Made by a program: the position numbers and the translations under genes. The notes under the pieces are model-generated. The model was not told the DNA's origin. It made no database searches and was given only the letters and a program-made list of their open reading frames with translations. A stretch of 64,000 bases of DNA from Fodinibius sp036381435 (GTDB lineage Bacteria; Bacteroidota; Rhodothermia; Balneolales; Balneolaceae). Position 1 is the stretch's first letter, and each line of letters starts with the position of its first letter. Shown here piece by piece: positions 7,639 to 17,190 of the stretch. Location of the stretch: assembly GCA_036381435.1 (NCBI GenBank), contig DASVCW010000013.1:1-64000 (forward strand), written 5' to 3'.

Positions 7639-8442
7639 ATGCCTAAAAACTACAACCTGCCCTCACTTTATCATCAAAATAATCCCAATTGCATAACAAT
7701 AGCTCATCGCGGAGCCAGCGCTTATTTTCCCGAAAACACGATGGCTGCATTTGAAGCAGCGGTGAAAATGGAAGCCGATATGATCGAGCTGGACGTGATG
7801 CTTTCAAAAGATGGGGTTCCCGTTGTTTTTCATGATGCACAGCTTAATGCTCACACAAACGGCAGGGGATTTGTTAACCATTGTACCCTCGAAGAACTCA
7901 AAAAATTAGATGCTGGTTCATGGTTCAATCCTGAATTTTCCGACGAACAAATCCCTACTTTACAAGAAGTTTTGGCTTTCTCATCGGGAAAGATAGCGGT
8001 AAACATTGAAATCAAAACGGAAGCGGTCAGGGATGAGGCGGAGAACGGCATCGAAGAAAAATGCCTGAGGCTGGTTGAAGAATACGGAATGGAAAATAAT
8101 GTATTATTCTCCAGCTTTGACTATCGAAGTCTAAAGCATCTAAGGGAGTTGAATCCTAAGATGCCGGTAGCTTTGCTTTATGATAAATTTCAATCCGGCA
8201 GAAAAAGCCCTTACGAACTGGTCGAAATCTACGAAGCCGATGCTTTTAATTGCAGTTATACTCAACTCACCCAAAAGCGGCGGGAAAATTTAAAAGAGTA
8301 CAATATTCCCACCTTTATTTACACTATCAACAGCAAAAAACGGATGAAAAAGCTCCTTGATGCCGGTGTTACCGGTATTTTCACCGATAAACCCGGCGTG
8401 TTGAAGCAGGTGCTTAACGAACATCAAAATTACCATGCTTAA
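7639..8442 (+). CDS. Glycerophosphodiester phosphodiesterase
   Basis: Hydrolyses glycerophosphodiesters to glycerol-3-phosphate and an alcohol. The GDPD signature is complete: AHRGASAYFPENT near residue 23 (catalytic His, Arg, Glu), then IELDVMLSKDGVPVVFHD near residue 50 (metal-binding Glu/Asp and second His), NIEIKTEA, and the late FIYTINSKKRMKKLLDAGVTGIFTDKP block. No signal peptide is seen, so it is a cytosolic GDPD of about 267 residues. I chose ATG 7639 over an in-frame TTG three codons upstream. Monocistronic. Confidence 0.92.
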   Translation: MPKNYNLPSLYHQNNPNCITIAHRGASAYFPENTMAAFEAAVKMEADMIELDVMLSKDGVPVVFHDAQLNAHTNGRGFVNHCTLEELKKLDAGSWFNPEFSDEQIPTLQEVLAFSSGKIAVNIEIKTEAVRDEAENGIEEKCLRLVEEYGMENNVLFSSFDYRSLKHLRELNPKMPVALLYDKFQSGRKSPYELVEIYEADAFNCSYTQLTQKRRENLKEYNIPTFIYTINSKKRMKKLLDAGVTGIFTDKPGVLKQVLNEHQNYHA

Positions 8443-8505
8443 AAGGGAGCTGAACTCCCGTCTGTCTTAAAGTTCGGGAGTACAACTCTCCTCACAGCTT
8501 ATTTT
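8443..8505. repeat. GGGAGTTCAACTCCC-type dispersed hairpin repeat
   Basis: The segment holds GGGAGCTGAACTCCC followed by TTCGGGAGTACAACTCTCC, belonging to a family of GGAGT/ACTCC hairpins. Related copies are at 29088-29165, 36151-36195, 57024-57080 and 60231-60316. The rest of the 163 bp gap before the lipoprotein gene has only the word CTGTGAAAACCTGTGGC, a fragment of another dispersed repeat seen again at 9665-9700. Confidence 0.5.
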
Positions 8506-8605
8506 TTGTCTGTGAAAACCTGTGGCTAAAACAGGAACATTTTCTCCAAAAGAGCGTTTGTAACAAAAACTAGTATTAAAATGTAATACATCTAACTGAT
8601 CACGA

Positions 8606-9574
8606 ATGAGGAATTATTTTCTAAGTCTGCTGTTTCTTATTCTCTTTGCCCTTTCTTCTTGTGATGAACAGCCATCACCCACTACTTTTACCAATGAATT
8701 GGGAATTGAGGTCCTTTTCGGAATAGGTAATGAAATTCCCATGGCGCGCGAAACACCGCTTTTTAACGAAGCGCCGGTAAAAATGATCAGCAGTTGGTTC
8801 AGCAAGCCCGAAGATCTCGAATGGATGCGCTATTATGTTGAACGAAATACAATGGCCGAACTTTACCACGAGGGATACGCTCAGGAACTGGTCATCTGGC
8901 TTAATGATTATCCGCAGTATGCAATAAGCGAGAATTTTCAGGCCGACCTTAAAGAACTTATCCAAATTTTCAAGGGTAATGGCCCTGATTACGGTCCGCT
9001 CTACGTGGTTTTATTTACTGAGTATGAAACTTATTCCAATGATCCGGTTTATTATCTCAAACTAAAGGATGCTTTTCTTCAATCGATAGAAATGATCAAG
9101 CAAGTGTATGGAAAAGCACAGGTAGCGATCGGAATTGGCGGTTATGGCTGGAGCGGTATTGAGCACAGAGAGCTGAAAGACTGGGAGGTTGAAGCCCTGA
9201 GAGCCGGAGATTTTATCGCTGTTCAGGCTCATCAGCATGTCTCGAATATGGACCTGCTGATCACTCAAACCAGAGATGCCATTGAACAGTTAAGTTCTTT
9301 CGGCAAACCTATAATGCTTTCCCATTTTCGAATTTATAAAGGAGAAGACGATCCGGCGGGCATGACGGAACAAGCCTTTCAGTACTTCATTGATGAAATG
9401 TTTACCGAAGAATCTATGGCGGCCTTAGTCGAAGATGGACTTTTTGCCTGGAATTTTTTCTGGGATGATTACATCAATGAGCCGGGAAGGGCTTACCAGT
9501 CCATGCGAAACGTGGTAAGAACATATGGTTCTTCAAAAATAAAGCTGTCTTATTATAAACAGAATTTGGATTAA
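8606..9574 (+). CDS. Lipoprotein of unknown function, possible TIM-barrel glycosidase-like fold
   Basis: The 322-residue protein starts with a signal sequence and lipobox (LILFALSSC, Cys19), so it should be a lipoprotein. The mature part has alternating hydrophobic strands and helices with YVVLFTEYETY, VAIGIGGYGWSG, FIAVQAHQHVSN, KPIMLSHFRIYKG and FAWNFFWDDYINEPGR. This layout is typical of (beta/alpha)8 hydrolases; acidic residues at strand ends (E in TEYE, D/E in WDDYINE) could be catalytic. I do not recognise the family, and the glycosidase idea rests on fold impression only. It stands alone. Confidence 0.7.
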   Translation: MRNYFLSLLFLILFALSSCDEQPSPTTFTNELGIEVLFGIGNEIPMARETPLFNEAPVKMISSWFSKPEDLEWMRYYVERNTMAELYHEGYAQELVIWLNDYPQYAISENFQADLKELIQIFKGNGPDYGPLYVVLFTEYETYSNDPVYYLKLKDAFLQSIEMIKQVYGKAQVAIGIGGYGWSGIEHRELKDWEVEALRAGDFIAVQAHQHVSNMDLLITQTRDAIEQLSSFGKPIMLSHFRIYKGEDDPAGMTEQAFQYFIDEMFTEESMAALVEDGLFAWNFFWDDYINEPGRAYQSMRNVVRTYGSSKIKLSYYKQNLD

Positions 9575-9588
9575 AGTTAGCAGTCATT

Positions 9589-9650
9589 GTATTTCGTATT
9601 GCGTATTATGTATTGTTTGTCACAAATACGAAATACGCACTACGCAATAC
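9589..9650. repeat. Imperfect inverted repeat of GTATT/GCGTA words
   Basis: The left arm at 9589-9615 (GTATTTCGTATTGCGTATTATG...) pairs with the right arm at 9622-9650 with only a few mismatches. It is built of nearly tandem short words. A separate repeat fragment (CTGTGCAAATCCGTGAAAATC) follows at 9669-9690. Together they fill the gap before pyrG. Confidence 0.65.
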
Positions 9651-9784
9651 TTTTTAAATTGATTTGATCTGTGCAAATCCGTGAAAATCAGTGGCAAAAA
9701 CGAAGGCCAAAAAAGATAGAATTTCGTTTGAATGATGAGTTGAAACATTCTATTTTTCATTTTCCCTAATCAATAGATTCTCTC

Positions 9785-11437
9785 ATGGCAACGAAATACA
9801 TTTTTGTAACCGGCGGGGTTACTTCATCACTCGGAAAAGGAATTATCTGCGCTTCGCTGGGACGACTGCTCGTAGCACGCGGCTTAAGCGTTACTATTCA
9901 AAAACTGGATCCCTACATCAATGTCGATCCCGGTACCATGAATCCCTACGAACACGGGGAGGTTTATGTGACCGAAGATGGTGCTGAAACCGATCTCGAC
10001 CTGGGGCACTACGAACGATTTTTAGATATCAAAACATCGCAGGAAAACAACGTCACCACGGGACGTATTTACAACGATGTAATTTCCAAAGAACGTCAGG
10101 GGGAATATCTTGGCAAAACCGTGCAGGTCATTCCGCATATAACGGATGAAATTAAATCGCACATTATTGCCCTGGGAGAATCTGCCGATTATGATGTCGT
10201 GATTATTGAAATTGGCGGAACGGTGGGCGATATCGAAAGTTTGCCTTATATCGAAGCAGTTCGGCAATTCCGGTATGATGTAGGGCGTCAAAATACGCTT
10301 TCCATTCATTTAACGCTGGTTCCGTATCTCTCTGCCGCGCGTGAATTGAAAACAAAGCCGACTCAACACTCCGTAAAAACTCTTTCCGAAAGCGGACTTC
10401 AACCGGATATCATTGTCGCCCGTTCCGAGCATGAACTTGATGAATCCATTCGCAAGAAAATTGCGCAGTTCTGTAATGTTGAAATTCAGGATGTAGTGGC
10501 CTCACTCGATGCCGAAAGCATTTACGAAGTACCCCTTTTAATGCAGCATGAAGGGCTTGATGAGCGGGTTATTGATAAGCTCCACTTAACAGCAAAGGAG
10601 CCGAATCTTGAAAAGTGGATAGGTTTTGTGGAAGCGGTTCAAAATCCTTCAACCGAAATTGATGTCGCACTGGTCGGAAAGTATGTTGAGCATCACGATG
10701 CTTACAAATCTATTGTTGAAGCCTTTATTCATGCCGGAGCAGTAAACGATTGTTCTGTGAATATCCGGTGGATTCAGTCCGATGACCTTACCCGGGAAAA
10801 TGTAAAGAAAAAGCTGAAAGGAGTTTCGGGAGTACTGGTAGCGCCCGGCTTTGGAGGACGCGGAATTGAAGGAAAGTTAGCCGCTGTGCAATATGTTCGT
10901 GAAAATAATATTCCCTTTTTCGGTATCTGTCTGGGCATGCAATGTGCGGTGATTGAATATGCCCGTAATATTTGTGGCTGGGATGATGCGAACAGCACCG
11001 AATTCGATGAAAGTACTGAGCATCCTATTATCGACCTGATGCATGATCAAAAAACGATCGAAGACAAAGGCGGCACTATGCGTCTGGGACTTTATGATTG
11101 TAAGATCAAAAAAGGAACAAAAACATACAGCGCTTATGGCAAAGAGCTTTTTAAAGAGCGTCACCGACACCGGTATGAAGTAAATAACAACCTGCGCTAT
11201 AAACTGGTTGAAGAAGGAATGCAGCTTGTCGGCTTCAACCCCGAGCGGGATTTGGTTGAAATTATTGAGCTCAAAGATCATCCCTGGTTCGTAGGTGTTC
11301 AGTTTCACCCCGAGTTGTATTCAACGGTGAAAAACCCGCAGCCGCTTTTTGTAGATTTTGTGAAGGCCGGCCTTCAGTATGCTAAAGAGCACAGTCTCAG
11401 TACTCCGCTAAAAAAAGAAAAAGTACCGGTTGGTTAG
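9785..11437 (+). CDS. pyrG: CTP synthase
   Basis: Makes CTP from UTP, ATP and glutamine. The N-terminal synthetase domain shows GGVTSSLGKGIICASLG with the P-loop and DPYINVDPGTMNPYEHGEV. The C-terminal class I glutamine amidotransferase shows FGGRGIEGK, the nucleophile elbow FGICLGMQC and the catalytic His/Glu in GVQFHPE. At 550 residues it is standard. The ATG at 9785 matches the usual MATKYIFVTGG start. It opens a run of co-directional genes, but gaps of about 90-180 bp suggest separate promoters. Confidence 0.97.
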   Translation: MATKYIFVTGGVTSSLGKGIICASLGRLLVARGLSVTIQKLDPYINVDPGTMNPYEHGEVYVTEDGAETDLDLGHYERFLDIKTSQENNVTTGRIYNDVISKERQGEYLGKTVQVIPHITDEIKSHIIALGESADYDVVIIEIGGTVGDIESLPYIEAVRQFRYDVGRQNTLSIHLTLVPYLSAARELKTKPTQHSVKTLSESGLQPDIIVARSEHELDESIRKKIAQFCNVEIQDVVASLDAESIYEVPLLMQHEGLDERVIDKLHLTAKEPNLEKWIGFVEAVQNPSTEIDVALVGKYVEHHDAYKSIVEAFIHAGAVNDCSVNIRWIQSDDLTRENVKKKLKGVSGVLVAPGFGGRGIEGKLAAVQYVRENNIPFFGICLGMQCAVIEYARNICGWDDANSTEFDESTEHPIIDLMHDQKTIEDKGGTMRLGLYDCKIKKGTKTYSAYGKELFKERHRHRYEVNNNLRYKLVEEGMQLVGFNPERDLVEIIELKDHPWFVGVQFHPELYSTVKNPQPLFVDFVKAGLQYAKEHSLSTPLKKEKVPVG

Positions 11438-11525
11438 TTCAATCCTTCTACTGCGCCAAGGCTTCGTAGAACAAGTAATCTCCATCTTTCAACATCCAAT
11501 TTATAACTTTTAATTTCCAACCAGT

Positions 11526-13196
11526 ATGTTCGGTTCAAAAATATCACTCTTTCTCGTCATAATTTTGTCAGTCATAACTTTTTCCTGTCAGCAGAAATCC
11601 AAAACAACCGTTATCGAAAACGTGAAAGGCTATACCTTTTATGACGGTGAGTTTAGAGAATTTTCGGCTATCGCTTTTAAAGACGGCAAAGTGATTGATG
11701 TCTACAGGGATACCACTTTTGAAAGCAGTGCCAATTTGAAAATTATCGACGGTGAAGGAAAAGTGATGCTGCCCGGCCTGATCGATGCCCACGGTCACGT
11801 TATGGGACTCGGATTCCAGCAAATGAACGTGAATTTAACCGGTACCCAGTCCCTGGATGAGGCGCTTCAACGGGTTGAAGAGTATGCTTCAGAATATCCG
11901 GATTTAAAGTGGATTCAAGGGCGGGGGTGGAATCATACCCACTGGGAGATCGGGCGTTTCCCTACCGCCGAAGAACTTGACCGGGTGGTGAGTGAGCGCC
12001 CAGTTTGGTTGAGCCGGGTGGACGGACATGCCGGATGGGCTAATTCCAAAGCAATGGAGCTGGCAGGTATTACTGCAGAAACCCCTGATCCCGAAGGCGG
12101 AAAAATCATTCGTGATGAAAATGGCAATCCTACCGGCGTTTTTGTAGATGGCGCTATGGCTCTGATTGAGTCCAAAATTCCTGAACCCACGGATGAAGAA
12201 CGAAAAATAGCTTTTACAAAAGCGCTGCAGCAGATGCACAGCCACGGTTTGACCGGTGTTCACGATGCCGGGATAGGCGTTGAGACATGGAAGTTGTATA
12301 AAAACTTCGCTGATGAAGGTAAACTGACCACACGGATTTACGCGATGATCAGTGGGTCAGAAGCAACTTTTGATTCTCTTTCCCAAAGCGGCCCAATCGA
12401 ATCATATGCCAACGACATGCTGGCTCTTCAAAGTGTGAAAATGTATTCCGATGGTGCGCTCGGGAGTCGCGGTGCCGCTATGATTAAACCTTATTCTGAT
12501 GATCCCGGCAATCGCGGGCTGTTATTTTTTACCGAAGAAGAATTGACGCAAAAAATATTAAAAACTGCTTCTGCAGGTTATCAAACCAATATTCACGCAA
12601 TTGGGGACAGAGGCAACCGTGTAGTGCTGAATGCTTTTGAAAATGTCAGGGATAGTTTGGGCGATCAAAACCTGCGTCACCGTATTGAACATGCTCAGGT
12701 TGTGGATATAAAGGATATTCCCCGCTTCAAAGAGCTTGAAATTATTGCTTCCATGCAGCCTACACATGCTACCAGCGACAAAAATATGGCTGAAGACCGC
12801 ATCGGTGAGGAACGAATGGAAGGGGCTTATGCCTGGCAAACATTTCTTGATCAGGGAACGGTAGTGGCAGCGGGTTCTGACTTTCCGGTTGAAAGCGTAA
12901 ATCCTTTTTACGGCCTTTATTCTGCTATTACCCGGCAAGACCACCGGGGAAATCCCGAAGGCGGATGGTATCCGGAAGAAAAAATGAGCCGCAAGCAAGC
13001 TTTCCGTGCTTTTACTATTGACGCTGCCTATGCCGCTCATCAGGAAGATATTGTCGGAAGTCTGGAGCCGGGCAAATGGGCAGACTTTATTCTTATTGAC
13101 CGTGATATTTTTGAAGTTCCGGCAAGTGAAATTTGGCAAACTAAAGTGTTGCAAACCTGGGTGGCTGGTGAAAAGGTATATGATGTGGAAAGCTAA
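11526..13196 (+). CDS. Amidohydrolase family 3 (YtcJ-like) lipoprotein
   Basis: Metal-dependent amidohydrolase (YtcJ/LAF3 subgroup). A signal sequence with lipobox VITFSC gives Cys21. The metal-binding motif is in PGLIDAHGHVMGLG near residue 85. Later markers are DGHAGWANSKA, GVHDAGIG, MYSDGALGSRGAA, HAIGDRGN, RIEHAQ and GSDFPVESVNPFYG, ending in the small beta-domain ADFILIDRD. The 556-residue length is normal. The substrate is unknown; family members act on N-substituted amides, but none is assigned here. Confidence 0.88.
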   Translation: MFGSKISLFLVIILSVITFSCQQKSKTTVIENVKGYTFYDGEFREFSAIAFKDGKVIDVYRDTTFESSANLKIIDGEGKVMLPGLIDAHGHVMGLGFQQMNVNLTGTQSLDEALQRVEEYASEYPDLKWIQGRGWNHTHWEIGRFPTAEELDRVVSERPVWLSRVDGHAGWANSKAMELAGITAETPDPEGGKIIRDENGNPTGVFVDGAMALIESKIPEPTDEERKIAFTKALQQMHSHGLTGVHDAGIGVETWKLYKNFADEGKLTTRIYAMISGSEATFDSLSQSGPIESYANDMLALQSVKMYSDGALGSRGAAMIKPYSDDPGNRGLLFFTEEELTQKILKTASAGYQTNIHAIGDRGNRVVLNAFENVRDSLGDQNLRHRIEHAQVVDIKDIPRFKELEIIASMQPTHATSDKNMAEDRIGEERMEGAYAWQTFLDQGTVVAAGSDFPVESVNPFYGLYSAITRQDHRGNPEGGWYPEEKMSRKQAFRAFTIDAAYAAHQEDIVGSLEPGKWADFILIDRDIFEVPASEIWQTKVLQTWVAGEKVYDVES

Positions 13197-13225
13197 TAGC
13201 AGGAGTCTACTAAAAACCCCGAAAC

Positions 13226-13307
13226 TGTCATTCTGAGCTGCCGAAGAATCTCCTGAATAACGTTTACAAGCTATAAAAGGAGATTCTTCACTTCATTCAG
13301 AATGACA
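13226..13307. repeat. Dispersed inverted repeat (TGTCATTCTGA...TCAGAATGACA)
   Basis: The outer arms at 13226-13236 and 13297-13307 are perfect reverse complements (11 bp). The inner arms GAAGAATCTCCT (13243-13254) and AGGAGATTCTTC (13278-13289) are also perfect (12 bp). This architecture is that of a widespread bacterial dispersed repeat. It may terminate the amidohydrolase transcript. Confidence 0.8.
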
Positions 13308-13372
13308 AACCGGTTTTTCGCAGGTTCCTGCTATGCTATTAATTATTTTAATTCAAATCTCCAATCTGCTTT

Positions 13373-15043
13373 ATGAAAGTCAGAGTACAGCAGCTTAATC
13401 CAATTGTCGGTGATATTGAAGGAAATGCGGCTTTAATTAAAGAAGCTATTTCAGATGCCGAAGCCGCGAAAATAGATTTACTGCTGTTGCCCGAACTGGT
13501 AGTTTGCGGTTATTCACCGATGGATTTGCTGGAGCGTCCCGTTTTTTTGGAGGCTGTTTATCAAGCTAATGAAGATATCGCTGGTCACACAAAAGAAACA
13601 GCGGTTTTATTTGGCACGGTGACGCCAAATCAATCCGGAAAGGGACGAAAATGCTTCAACAGTGCTTTATTAGCGTATCAGGGGGAAGTAAAGGCAGAAA
13701 TTCACAAAACGTTGCTGCCAACCTATGATATTTACGATGAACTGCGTTATTTCGAGCCGAATAAATCGTTTGAGTGTGTTGAATTCAAGGGTAGAAAAAT
13801 AGGCATCACCATTTGTGAAGACATTTGGTATAACTTCGCAGATTTTAATTATGTGATTTATGATGTAAATCCCGTCCGGGAGCTAGTCGATCTTGGAGCC
13901 GAAGCAATTTTCAATTTATCCGCCTCTCCATATACCCGAAACAGACCTCATACTCGTCAGCAGATGCTTCAGGGACAGGTGCGTGATTTGAAAGTTCCTG
14001 TTTTTTACTCCAATCAGGTAGGGGCGAATGCCGATGTCGTTTCTGATGGTGATTCTATGGTCATTGGCAGTGATGAAAAGGTGGTAGTCCGGGCGCCGCT
14101 TTTTAAAGAAGCCTTTGTTGATGTGGATTGGGGTGAACAAAATACCGTAGAAAAACTTAGTCCCGGTTCAATCGAAATCGCCCCGCTTATTGAGCAAATG
14201 TTTAATTGCCTGGTTTTCGGCTTGAAAGAATATTTGAGAAAAACGGCTGTAGCTGATAAGGTAGTTCTCGGACTCAGCGGGGGAATCGATTCGGCTTTAG
14301 TGGTTTGTATTGCCGTGGAAGCGCTGGGAGCTGAAAATGTGATAGGCATCACTATGCCTTCTGAGTTTTCATCAACTGGCAGTGTAAGCGATTCTGAGAA
14401 GCTGGCTGAAAATCTGGGAATAAAACTGCATCAAATATCTATCAAAGAAATTTATGAGCAGTTTAGTGAGAGTTTAAAGCCGCTGTTTAAAGGTACCTCA
14501 TTCGGGGTGGCGGAAGAGAATTTACAGCCGCGAATCCGCGGTATTTTATTGATGGCCTACTCGAACAAGTTTGGAGCCATGCTTTTAAATACCGGTAATA
14601 AATCTGAACTGGCAACGGGTTACGCAACGCTTTACGGCGATATGGCAGGAGGACTTGCGGTGATTTCGGATTTATATAAAACAGAAGTTTTTGAAATGGC
14701 TCGTTGGTTAAATTTTAATTATTTTAAATCCGAAATTATCCCAAAATCTGTTTTGACGAAGCCGCCAAGTGCTGAACTGCGGCCAAATCAAAAAGATACC
14801 GATAGCTTACCTGAGTATGAGACCCTGGATGCCATTTTAAAGGCTTATATCGAGGAACACTGTTCTAAGGCAGCCATTATAAATCGTGGTTTCGAAAAAG
14901 GGACGGTAGACAAAGTAACGGCTATGGTAGACAGGATGGAGTATAAAAGGGCTCAAGCAGCTCCCGGCTTGAAAATCAGCGGTAAAGCTTTTGGCCCTGG
15001 CCGGCGTTGGCCTATGGTTCAACGATGGACAAATAACTCTTAA
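13373..15043 (+). CDS. nadE: Glutamine-dependent NAD+ synthase (two-domain)
   Basis: Amidates nicotinic acid adenine dinucleotide to NAD+ using glutamine. The N-terminal nitrilase-type glutaminase domain (about residues 1-260) has the Glu in LLLLPELVVCGYSP, a Lys in EIHKTLLPTYDIYDE and the nucleophile Cys in GITICEDIW. The C-terminal synthetase carries the PP-loop GLSGGIDSALV near residue 300, NTGNKSELATGYATLYGDM and KTEVFEMARW. Its 556 residues match bacterial two-domain NadE enzymes. Monocistronic, as repeat-filled gaps lie on both sides. Confidence 0.95.
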   Translation: MKVRVQQLNPIVGDIEGNAALIKEAISDAEAAKIDLLLLPELVVCGYSPMDLLERPVFLEAVYQANEDIAGHTKETAVLFGTVTPNQSGKGRKCFNSALLAYQGEVKAEIHKTLLPTYDIYDELRYFEPNKSFECVEFKGRKIGITICEDIWYNFADFNYVIYDVNPVRELVDLGAEAIFNLSASPYTRNRPHTRQQMLQGQVRDLKVPVFYSNQVGANADVVSDGDSMVIGSDEKVVVRAPLFKEAFVDVDWGEQNTVEKLSPGSIEIAPLIEQMFNCLVFGLKEYLRKTAVADKVVLGLSGGIDSALVVCIAVEALGAENVIGITMPSEFSSTGSVSDSEKLAENLGIKLHQISIKEIYEQFSESLKPLFKGTSFGVAEENLQPRIRGILLMAYSNKFGAMLLNTGNKSELATGYATLYGDMAGGLAVISDLYKTEVFEMARWLNFNYFKSEIIPKSVLTKPPSAELRPNQKDTDSLPEYETLDAILKAYIEEHCSKAAIINRGFEKGTVDKVTAMVDRMEYKRAQAAPGLKISGKAFGPGRRWPMVQRWTNNS

Positions 15044-15178
15044 AAAATTTTTTTCATGCTAAAATGGGAAAAGTGCGCGTTAGAATTTCTTGTCCAATAA
15101 AAGGATACATGTTGTTACGTTTTTTTCTATCTGAATTTTCATTAAATCTTACGCTATAAAACTAAAACCGGTATTACT

Positions 15179-17155
15179 ATGCAAAAGAAGCTACCACTAC
15201 TGATCTTTCTAATTTTAGTTGTTGCCATTTCAACGGGATTTGCCCAACAGCAGAAATCAGAAATCAAGTTGGAGGAGGTACCTATCCCCCCCAAGCTTCT
15301 GCCGTATAACAATCCAATGGTGATGGAGGACGATGCCTTTGTCTATGGAGATCAGCCTGTACAGCATAAACTGGATGAGTTTGAAAAAGAAATAATGAGA
15401 AAAATTGCGGAAATCTACCGCTTAAATGTGAAAGCTATCGAGGCTCAAATCCGGAATGATGCACTTAGTGCCGAAGAATATATTATTGATGCTTTAAGGG
15501 GACTGAAAAATCTGCTGGATGCCTATCCTGAAATACAATCAGACCGGCGTTTTGGTGAATTATACGGGTCGGTAATGACGGAATATCAAAAGTTTTATGG
15601 CGTTACAGAGCCCTTGAATCAGGTAGAGGGAGACATTTTTGAAATTCAGGAAGAACTGTTTTCCAGCAACATCGACTGGTCTGAAAAAGGATATGTTCTT
15701 CCAAAGGATATCACCACCCGCAGTATGGAAGTTCCTTTGGTACAGAACGAGCATGTAAATAATCACCTGATGTATTTTACGTTTAAGCGTCCTGAGGTGA
15801 TGGAAACATGGCTTAAGCGGACAGAGCGCTATTTCCCTATGATGAGGCGCATCTTCGAAGAAGTGGGCACGCCTGTTGAGTTAATTCATCTCTCTATGAT
15901 AGAAAGTGGGTTAAATCCCAACGCCAAAAGCTGGGCGTCAGCAGTAGGTATGTGGCAATTCATTCAGGCTACCGGCGCTTATTATGGACTTGAAGTCAAC
16001 TGGTGGGTTGATGAACGCCGTGATCCCGTTAAAGCCACCTACGCCGCGGCACGTCACTTGCAAGATTTATATGAAAGGTGGAATGACTGGCATTTAGCCA
16101 TCGCGGGTTATAATATTAGTCCCAGTGGCTTAAAACGTGCTATCCGTGCAGGTGGCGAGAAAGATTATTGGGCTGCATTTCCATACCTGCCAAATGAAAC
16201 GCAGGGATATATTCCCGGTTTTATTGCGGCTACCCTGATCGAAACCAATCCCACTCAATTCGGTTTTAAAGAAGATTACGATATCGAGCCTTACGAATAT
16301 GAAGTTTATAAAGTAGCTCCCCTTATGCCACTTGATGTGTTGGCAGAAGCGGCGGGAATCACAACAGAGAAGCTTAAAGAATATAATCCTGAGCTTCTGC
16401 GGTGGGCAACTCCACCGGGAGATGAATATTCGTTAAAGCTTCCTGTGGGGACAAAAGAGGTGCTGGCCGCGAATTATGATGATATTCCCAAGCAAGAGCG
16501 CAGCCAAAATGTGGCAATGCATACCGTTCACAGCGGCGAAACATTAGGCCATATCGCACGAAAATATGGTACTACCGTTCGGGCGCTTTACGAAACGAAT
16601 GAAGGCTTATCAAGCATTATTTACCCCGGTCAAAAAATTGTTGTGCCCCTTGCTCCGGGCAATGATGTAAGAATTGCAGTAAACCGTCCTTCAAGCAGTT
16701 CTTCATCAAACTCAAGGTCCGAACAGCCTGCTAATACCGCAAAGATTTATTATACTGTGAAAAGCGGTGATACGATTGGTCATATTGCTGAGTGGTATGA
16801 TCTCAGTTCCTGGCAAATCCGCGCCTGGAACAACACATCCAATTTAATTATGCCGGGTGAGGAACTGACAGTTTATGTTCCGGAATCCAAAGAAGCTTAT
16901 TATCGGCAAATAAATAGCTTTTCATTCAGCAAAAAAACCCGTATTGAACGCGAGCAAAGGGCGGGTAAAAATGTAACTCAAGTTTATCTGGCATCTGTTG
17001 ATGGTTCCGGCGTTCGACGTTACATTGTTCGCAGTAACGATACGCTTATTGATATTGCCAATACCTTTGGCACTACCGTCAATCAGCTTAAAAATCTCAA
17101 TAATTTGAGCAGTTCGCGAATTTATGTAGGACAAAAATTACTTATCAACAAGTGA
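15179..17155 (+). CDS. Membrane-bound-type lytic transglycosylase (MltD-like) with three LysM domains
   Basis: Cleaves the MurNAc-GlcNAc bond in peptidoglycan with 1,6-anhydro formation, in the periplasm. There is a signal peptide (cleavage after STGFAQ). The SLT domain has MIESGLNP with catalytic Glu at about 242, SAVGMWQFIQATG, and YAAARHLQDLYERW...AIAGYN. Three LysM wall-binding repeats follow: VHSGETLGHIARKYG, VKSGDTIGHIAEWYD and VRSNDTLIDIANTFG, the last at the extreme C terminus. At 658 residues it is longer than E. coli MltD, with an extra N-terminal helical region. Just 35 bp separates it from the PHP gene. Confidence 0.9.
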   Translation: MQKKLPLLIFLILVVAISTGFAQQQKSEIKLEEVPIPPKLLPYNNPMVMEDDAFVYGDQPVQHKLDEFEKEIMRKIAEIYRLNVKAIEAQIRNDALSAEEYIIDALRGLKNLLDAYPEIQSDRRFGELYGSVMTEYQKFYGVTEPLNQVEGDIFEIQEELFSSNIDWSEKGYVLPKDITTRSMEVPLVQNEHVNNHLMYFTFKRPEVMETWLKRTERYFPMMRRIFEEVGTPVELIHLSMIESGLNPNAKSWASAVGMWQFIQATGAYYGLEVNWWVDERRDPVKATYAAARHLQDLYERWNDWHLAIAGYNISPSGLKRAIRAGGEKDYWAAFPYLPNETQGYIPGFIAATLIETNPTQFGFKEDYDIEPYEYEVYKVAPLMPLDVLAEAAGITTEKLKEYNPELLRWATPPGDEYSLKLPVGTKEVLAANYDDIPKQERSQNVAMHTVHSGETLGHIARKYGTTVRALYETNEGLSSIIYPGQKIVVPLAPGNDVRIAVNRPSSSSSSNSRSEQPANTAKIYYTVKSGDTIGHIAEWYDLSSWQIRAWNNTSNLIMPGEELTVYVPESKEAYYRQINSFSFSKKTRIEREQRAGKNVTQVYLASVDGSGVRRYIVRSNDTLIDIANTFGTTVNQLKNLNNLSSSRIYVGQKLLINK

Positions 17156-17190
17156 TTGAATGAGCAATATTAATAGAGAAATTCTTTCAG

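Noticed and set aside
10877..11308. A 143-codon minus-strand frame inside pyrG
   Set aside because: Antisense to the amidotransferase domain of CTP synthase; no family, no plausible regulation.
12558..13154. A 198-codon frame on the minus strand inside the amidohydrolase gene
   Set aside because: It is the antisense of a clearly conserved enzyme, has no recognisable family and its residues are dictated by the sense codons.
17160..17190. ATG at 17160 as start of the PHP gene
   Set aside because: It is in a different frame; the in-frame GTG at 17191 is used instead.
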